The notes under the pieces are model-generated. The model was not told where the DNA came from and did not search any database. It saw nothing but the letters and a program-made list of their open reading frames with translations. Below, one piece after another: positions 4,513 through 8,506 of a stretch of 8,506 nucleotides of DNA (its first letter is position 1; each line of letters begins with the position of its first letter). The position numbers and the translations under genes were made by a program. This stretch comes from DATLYB01 sp964502525 (GTDB taxonomy: Bacteria; Bacteroidota; Bacteroidia; Chitinophagales; CAIOSU01). The DNA is taken from contig CAZCXH010000193.1 in the NCBI GenBank assembly GCA_964502525.1, positions 1 through 8,506 on the forward strand. Direction: 5' to 3'.

Positions 4513-6573
4513 ATGCCTGATCAGGATGAGTACATAAGGTCTGCGGCCGGTTTTCCGCCCTTTGTGCGGGGTCCTTATGCCTCCATGTATGCCCTGCGTC
4601 CGTGGACAATCCGGCAATACGCTGGATTTTCCACCGCTGAAGAGTCAAATGCTTTTTACCGCAAAAATCTGGAAGCAGGTCAAACGGGATTGTCCGTGGC
4701 ATTTGATCTTCCCACCCATCGAGGCTACGATTCTGACAATGAACGCGTAAAAGGCGATGTAGGAAAATCAGGGGTGGCGATTGATACGGTGGAGGATATG
4801 AAGATTTTATTCGAGGGCATCCCTTTGGATAAGATGTCGGTTTCCATGACCATGAACGGGGCGGTGATCCCGGTGATGGCATTTTACATAGTTGCGGCAG
4901 AGGAGCAGGGCGTTCCTCCTGAAAAGTTGAGCGGCACCATCCAAAACGACATCCTGAAAGAGTTCATGGTACGCAATACGTACATATACCCTCCTGCGCC
5001 TTCCATGCGCATTGTTACGGACATTATTAAATTCACTTCTCAGAGGATGCCGCGGTTCAATTCCATCAGCGTGAGCGGCTACCACATGCTGGAGGCTGGC
5101 GCAACGCCAGAACTTGAATTAGCCTACACGCTTGCTGACGGGCTAGAATATGTCAGGGCGGCATTGCAGGCGGGGTTGAGAATTGATGATTTTGCGCACC
5201 GCATTTCGTTTTTCTGGGGCATCGGCATGAATCATTTCGTTGAAATTGCGAAAATGCGCGCTGGGCGCCTGCTATGGGCAAAGTTAATGAAGCAATTTAA
5301 TCCGGCAGATGAACGCTCGATGGCGTTGCGAACCCACTGTCAAACATCAGGGTGGAGCCTCACGGCACAAGACCCTTACAATAACATCGCACGCACCGCA
5401 ATTGAGGCATTAGCTGCTGCGATGGGGGGTACGCAGTCGCTGCACACCAATTCAATGGATGAAGCGCTTGCCCTTCCATCGGCTTATGCGGCAAAGATTG
5501 CCCGCGATACGCAACTGTATCTCCAGAAGGAAACCAATATCACAAGAGCAATTGACCCGTGGGGAGGGTCGCATTTGGTTGAAACGCTTACCAGCGAACT
5601 TGCGGAAAAGGCATGGCTGTTAATTGATGAAGTGGAACAGATGGGAGGAATGGTGAAAGCCATTGAGGGGGGGATACCGAAGATGAGAATAGAAGAAGCT
5701 TCCGCTCAGCGACAGGCGCGCATAGACTCGGGCAAGGAGGTGATAGTGGGCATGAATAAATACAATGTTGATGATGCGGAACAACTTGATATGCTTGAAG
5801 TGGATAATACTGCGGTGAGGAAGCAACAGTTGCAAAGGTTGAACGCGGTCAAATCTGCGCGCAATCAACAGGAAGCGGGAGCAGCTTTGGATGCATTGAC
5901 TGAGGCTGCATCGGGAAAAGGCAATTTATTGGCGGTTGCCGTTGAAGCTGCGAGGCGAAGGGCAACGCTTGGGGAAATTTCCTTGGCTATGGAAAAAGTC
6001 TTTGACCGCTATCAGGCTCCGGTCAGGGCTATTTCAGGTGTATATTCGAAAGAAATTATGGATGATAAATTTTTCAGAAAAGCCAAAGCCCTGTCAGATA
6101 AGTTTGCCCAAAAAGCAGGCAGGCGTCCCCGCATCATGGTTGCCAAAGTGGGGCAAGATGGTCATGACCGGGGAGCGAAAGTGATTGCAACAAGCTTTGC
6201 CGATCTGGGTTTTGATGTTGACATAGGATCATTATTTCAGATGCCGGTGGAGGTAGCGCGCCAGGCTGCTGAGAGTGATGTCCATGTTCTGGGTATTTCA
6301 AGCCTTGCCGGGGGGCATAAAACTCTTTTACCGGAAGTGATTGCTGAATTAAAAAAGTTGGGACGGGAGGATATCATTGTAATCGCTGGGGGAATTATCC
6401 CGGTTAAAGATCATTCGTTCCTAAAAAAAAACGGAGTGTTTGCAGTGTTCGGACCCGGAACAAAAATACCGGAGGCTGCTATTCAGATACTGGAAATGAT
6501 GCTGGCGGCAGGTAAACCCCGGGATATGGGGCGAGCGCGAGCGGGCGGTTCCGCAAAATCTTCATCCGCGTGA
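4513..6573 (+). CDS. scpA: Methylmalonyl-CoA mutase, large (catalytic) subunit, N-terminally short
   Basis: 686 residues. It catalyses the reversible rearrangement of succinyl-CoA and (R)-methylmalonyl-CoA using adenosylcobalamin, in the cytoplasm, for propionate formation or breakdown. Residues about 10-500 form the substrate-binding TIM barrel; residues about 538-670 form the cobalamin-binding Rossmann domain with the DxHxxG motif (D549, H551, G554; H551 is the lower cobalt ligand, with K545 nearby). By alignment from memory with the Propionibacterium enzyme, its active-site Y89, R207 and H244 correspond to Y36 (RQYAGF), R154 (FMVRNTYIYP) and H191 (SGYHM). Family members usually have about 710-730 residues. 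Here the conserved GFPPFVRGPYASMY block begins at residue 13, so about 50 leading residues are missing. The frame upstream is closed by TAG at 4477-4479 with no ATG, GTG or TTG between, so ATG 4513 is the only normal start. The C-terminus has an odd GRARAGGSAKSSSA tail. No small-subunit gene is adjacent. Confidence 0.95.
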   Translation: MPDQDEYIRSAAGFPPFVRGPYASMYALRPWTIRQYAGFSTAEESNAFYRKNLEAGQTGLSVAFDLPTHRGYDSDNERVKGDVGKSGVAIDTVEDMKILFEGIPLDKMSVSMTMNGAVIPVMAFYIVAAEEQGVPPEKLSGTIQNDILKEFMVRNTYIYPPAPSMRIVTDIIKFTSQRMPRFNSISVSGYHMLEAGATPELELAYTLADGLEYVRAALQAGLRIDDFAHRISFFWGIGMNHFVEIAKMRAGRLLWAKLMKQFNPADERSMALRTHCQTSGWSLTAQDPYNNIARTAIEALAAAMGGTQSLHTNSMDEALALPSAYAAKIARDTQLYLQKETNITRAIDPWGGSHLVETLTSELAEKAWLLIDEVEQMGGMVKAIEGGIPKMRIEEASAQRQARIDSGKEVIVGMNKYNVDDAEQLDMLEVDNTAVRKQQLQRLNAVKSARNQQEAGAALDALTEAASGKGNLLAVAVEAARRRATLGEISLAMEKVFDRYQAPVRAISGVYSKEIMDDKFFRKAKALSDKFAQKAGRRPRIMVAKVGQDGHDRGAKVIATSFADLGFDVDIGSLFQMPVEVARQAAESDVHVLGISSLAGGHKTLLPEVIAELKKLGREDIIVIAGGIIPVKDHSFLKKNGVFAVFGPGTKIPEAAIQILEMMLAAGKPRDMGRARAGGSAKSSSA

Positions 6574-7547
6574 AAAAAGGAGACAGCCATTCCCTGACGC
6601 GCGCGCTTCTTTCTGGCGACCGCATCGCGCTTGCGAAAGCCATCACTCTGATTGAAAGCGCTTCGCCCAGACATGAGAAGCAGGCGCAACAAATCATTGA
6701 AGACATTCTTCCCTTTAGCGGAAAATCCATCCGCATTGGAGTTACAGGCGTGCCCGGTGCGGGAAAGAGCACGTTCATTGAAACGTTTGGCAATTACATA
6801 ATCAAAGAAAAGACCCGCAAAGTTGCGGTGCTGGCAATAGACCCTACCAGCGAAAGAAGCAAAGGCAGCATTCTCGGGGATAAAACCCGCATGAATCATC
6901 TTGCAAGAAACGAGAGCGCTTTTATCCGTCCGTCACCATCTTCGGGAGCGCAGGGCGGAGTGGCGGAAAGCACTCGTGAAGCTATCCTGTTATGTGAAGC
7001 ATCCGGGTTTGACGTGATATTGGTTGAAACGGTTGGCGTAGGGCAATCTGAAACAGTCGTCCGCTCCATGGTTGACTTCATGCTGTTGCTGCTGCTCCCG
7101 GGGGCTGGCGATGAGCTTCAGGGTATGAAGCGCGGTATCGTTGAGCTTGCTGATTTGATAGCGGTGAATAAGGCCGATGGGGACAATCTTCCCAAAGCGA
7201 AAGCTGCGCAGGTTGCCTATCAGCAGGCTTTGCATCTGTTTCCACCTTCGGAAAATGGCTGGAAATCCGGTGTGGTCACATGTTCTTCGCTGACGGGAAA
7301 AGGAATTCCTGAAATTTGGAGCAGGGTTGAAGATTTTGAAAAACTTACAAAGAAAAATGCCTCATTCGACCACAACAGGAAATCGCAATTAGGATTCTGG
7401 CTGAAAGAACGGCTGCTAAACGCTGTTTACCTAAAATACAATGAAAATACTCGTGTGAAGAAACAACTTGCTCTGTTGCAAAGAATGGTAGAAGAAAGGA
7501 AAATCAGCGTACGCCATGCTGCAGGCAAGTTATCGAAGATGCTATAG
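6570..7547 (+). CDS. meaB: MeaB/ArgK-family GTPase, methylmalonyl-CoA mutase chaperone
   Basis: 325 residues. This SIMIBI-class G protein binds the mutase, gates transfer of adenosylcobalamin into it and helps expel damaged cofactor. Visible motifs are the P-loop GVPGAGKST (G60, K66, S67), DPTSERSKGS (91-100) and ILGDKTRM (D104), RPSPSSGAQGG (120-130), Walker B and switch region ILVETVGVGQSE (E153, G156), the guanine-specifying NKAD (200-203), and CSSLTGKG (238-245). A C-terminal helical arm follows (about 275-325). The start is GTG at 6570, overlapping the mutase stop as GTGA; the family's LLSGDRIALAKAITLIES block begins about 13 residues later and no other start fits, so translational coupling is likely. 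Such proteins are often mislabelled 'LAO/AO transport ATPase'; the linkage to the mutase makes the chaperone role secure. Confidence 0.95.
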   Translation: MKKGDSHSLTRALLSGDRIALAKAITLIESASPRHEKQAQQIIEDILPFSGKSIRIGVTGVPGAGKSTFIETFGNYIIKEKTRKVAVLAIDPTSERSKGSILGDKTRMNHLARNESAFIRPSPSSGAQGGVAESTREAILLCEASGFDVILVETVGVGQSETVVRSMVDFMLLLLLPGAGDELQGMKRGIVELADLIAVNKADGDNLPKAKAAQVAYQQALHLFPPSENGWKSGVVTCSSLTGKGIPEIWSRVEDFEKLTKKNASFDHNRKSQLGFWLKERLLNAVYLKYNENTRVKKQLALLQRMVEERKISVRHAAGKLSKML

Positions 7548-7566
7548 CTTGCCGTATGGATTTTTT
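7524..7566 (+). terminator. Likely terminator of the mutase-meaB operon, overlapping the end of meaB
   Basis: GGCAAGTTAT (7524-7533) pairs with ATAGCTTGCC (7544-7553) as a 10-bp stem with one G-U wobble and a 10-base loop. Seven bases later comes TTTTTT (7561-7566). The stem includes the meaB stop codon (TAG, 7545-7547). A second, smaller stem TGGAT/ATCCA (7557-7574) encloses the T run. The gap between stem and T tract is longer than ideal. Confidence 0.4.
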
Positions 7567-8168
7567 CACATCCACTTTGGAAACTCTTTCGCGCATTGCT
7601 TTAAAACATCGTAATAGGTAGCCGCCCAGTAATTGCGCAATCCGAAGCCGCCAGCTTTGCCACCCAATTTTTTCGTGATCAGCACTTTTTTGGCAGCTAT
7701 GTCGAAAAAGGTGACATACATGGTGCCCGATTCAGTCGTCTTATCAAATTTCTCCATGACGAACACCAGGCCGATACCTTCCTTTTGCGCGCCACCCTTG
7801 TATTGCTTCACCACTTCCTCAACGGTGGCTTCGTCAATGGAGTAAGGGGTGGTGATCACCAGTTCTTCGGCTTTTGGAAGCTTGTTGCGTTCCTCCGCGA
7901 TGCTGAGATCGTTGACCACACTCGTCTTTTTGAAGGTTTTTTTCAAATCATATTTGTCCGGTTCGAACAGGAAAAGCTGGTTCCACGATGGGAAAAAGCG
8001 GTTCTTGATTTCATTCGGGTCCGTGAATCCTTCGGCACCGATGAGTTTGATTTTCGAAAAATCAAGCCCGTACCAAACGATTTCCGTTGTGCTGAAAACA
8101 TCGCTCTTGGTTTTTTGAGCCGAAAGGGAAAGGCTGGCGAGCAGGAAAAATGCAACGATGATTTTCAT
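7566..8168 (-). CDS. Exported protein of unknown function, 200 residues
   Basis: It begins with a clear Sec signal peptide (MKIIVAFFLLASLSLSA, likely cleaved before Q18) and no lipobox cysteine, so it should be periplasmic or secreted. No T9SS sorting domain is present. The mature part is mixed alpha/beta with distinctive blocks: TEIVWYGLDFSKIKLIG (28-44), FFPSWNQLFLFEPDKYD (58-74), TVEEVVKQYKGG (115-126), GIGLVFVMEKFDK (131-143), GTMYVTFFDIAAKKVLITKK (148-167) and GGFGLRNYWAATYYDVLK (173-190). The WYGLDFSK and GFGxRNYWA blocks are ones I associate with an uncharacterised Bacteroidota family; I cannot name a domain. It is transcribed alone, convergent with meaB (18-base gap), from a good -7 box. 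The ATG at 8166-8168 is fixed by the signal peptide. Confidence 0.85.
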   Translation of the reverse strand: MKIIVAFFLLASLSLSAQKTKSDVFSTTEIVWYGLDFSKIKLIGAEGFTDPNEIKNRFFPSWNQLFLFEPDKYDLKKTFKKTSVVNDLSIAEERNKLPKAEELVITTPYSIDEATVEEVVKQYKGGAQKEGIGLVFVMEKFDKTTESGTMYVTFFDIAAKKVLITKKLGGKAGGFGLRNYWAATYYDVLKQCAKEFPKWM

Positions 8169-8203
8169 TGTTTAAATTTTTGAGTTAAGAAATTGATTAC
8201 CGC

Positions 8204-8211
8204 CAAATTTA
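8204..8211 (-). promoter_or_regulatory. Bacteroidota -7 box for the exported protein gene
   Basis: On the minus strand this reads TAAATTTG, a full match to TAnnTTTG, placing the transcription start about 28 bases before the ATG. No TTG-type -33 element is seen at the usual distance. Confidence 0.5.
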
Positions 8212-8324
8212 TAAACTTTCGGTCTATTGTTTGCCGCTTGTTTTCATCCAGCCACCAACCAGCGCCTGTTGACTTCCGCCATCATTTATCCCGAAACAAG
8301 TATAAAAAACGAATTGTGATCGGT

Positions 8325-8446
8325 CCGAAGGACTCCGGACTCCTTCGGTGGATATACCATCGGGTACTATGCAGTACAAGTTCGAAAACCTGTTTACCAA
8401 TGGTATAATACCGAACATTCCTCAGTTCAAATGTTCGTAACCTGAG
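8325..8446. repeat. Dense palindromic element, possibly a structured RNA or repeat
   Basis: Four exact inverted repeats lie in 122 bases. CCGAAGGA/TCCTTCGG (8325-8332, 8341-8348) is an 8-bp stem. TATACCAT/ATGGTATA (8353-8360, 8400-8407) is an 8-bp stem enclosing GTACT-ATGC-AGTAC (8364-8377). CGAACATT/AATGTTCG (8412-8419, 8430-8437) is an 8-bp stem. CTCAG in the last loop (8421-8425) can also pair with CTGAG at 8442-8446, giving a pseudoknot-like arrangement. GGACTCCTTCGGT (8337-8349) matches the left part of copy B near 3879 with one mismatch. The transcribed strand, if any, is unknown. Confidence 0.5.
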
Positions 8447-8506
8447 TTGTTTCGCAGGGCAATCGCATCTAAATTTTAAGAATCTTGAGAAGGTAGTCTC
8501 TGTCCC

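Larger units (their letters stand above)
8169..8506. other. Intergenic DNA to the right edge
   Basis: It holds the minus-strand promoter at 8204-8211, about 110 bases without evident structure, the palindromic element at 8325-8446, and about 60 unremarkable bases. A minus-strand frame is open from the right edge to a TGA at 8282-8284 but has no methionine and crosses the palindromes, so it is not annotated as a gene. Confidence 0.6.

Noticed and set aside
4511..4882. 123-residue minus-strand open frame opposite the mutase start
   Set aside because: It lies wholly opposite well-conserved mutase coding sequence and has no recognisable domain; it is a shadow frame.
6483..6899. 138-residue minus-strand open frame across the mutase/meaB junction
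   Set aside because: Antisense to two confident genes, with no domain and no promoter.
7785..8183. 132-residue plus-strand frame opposite the exported protein gene
   Set aside because: Antisense to a gene with a clear signal peptide and promoter; no domain of its own.
8282..8506. Minus-strand frame open from the right edge to a TGA at 8282-8284
   Set aside because: It has no methionine, crosses several perfect palindromes and is rich in Arg, Phe and Tyr. It could be the end of a gene beyond the edge, but nothing supports that.

Overview
The window looks like chromosomal DNA of a Bacteroidota member. The evidence is a secreted protein ending in a type IX secretion (T9SS) sorting domain, TAnnTTTG-type -7 promoter boxes instead of sigma70 boxes, no Shine-Dalgarno motifs ahead of the starts, and GGAGG/GAGGGG intergenic palindromes of the kind common in this phylum. 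No rRNA, tRNA or CRISPR array is visible.

Layout. 1-230: one end of an IS3-like insertion sequence (minus strand, running off the left edge), abutting a REP-like palindrome. 337-2958: a large exported metallophosphoesterase built from a purple-acid-phosphatase-type N-domain and catalytic domain, a carboxypeptidase-regulatory-like domain, a dockerin-like repeat pair, a cohesin-like domain and a T9SS tail. 2992-3117 (minus): a convergent 41-residue single-pass membrane microprotein. 3118-4211: about 1.1 kb of intergenic DNA holding a nested 219-bp inverted repeat of REP-like hairpins, a possible decayed group II intron 5' end, and several GC-rich palindromes. 4212-4397: a 61-residue protein with a canonical AT-hook. 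4513-7547: a two-gene operon encoding adenosylcobalamin-dependent methylmalonyl-CoA mutase and its G-protein chaperone MeaB, overlapping by GTGA. 7566-8168 (minus): an exported 200-residue protein of unknown function. 8169-8506: promoter DNA followed by a densely palindromic element.

How the genes relate. Only the mutase/MeaB pair forms a clear functional unit: the mutase interconverts succinyl-CoA and (R)-methylmalonyl-CoA, and MeaB gates cobalamin loading and protects the enzyme. The mutase lacks about 50 N-terminal residues normal for the family, and no small subunit is adjacent. The other genes look independently transcribed. No complete new multi-gene system is visible. The items most worth following up are the dockerin-plus-cohesin phosphatase, the nested repeat and intron-like stretch, the AT-hook microprotein and the structured element near the right edge.
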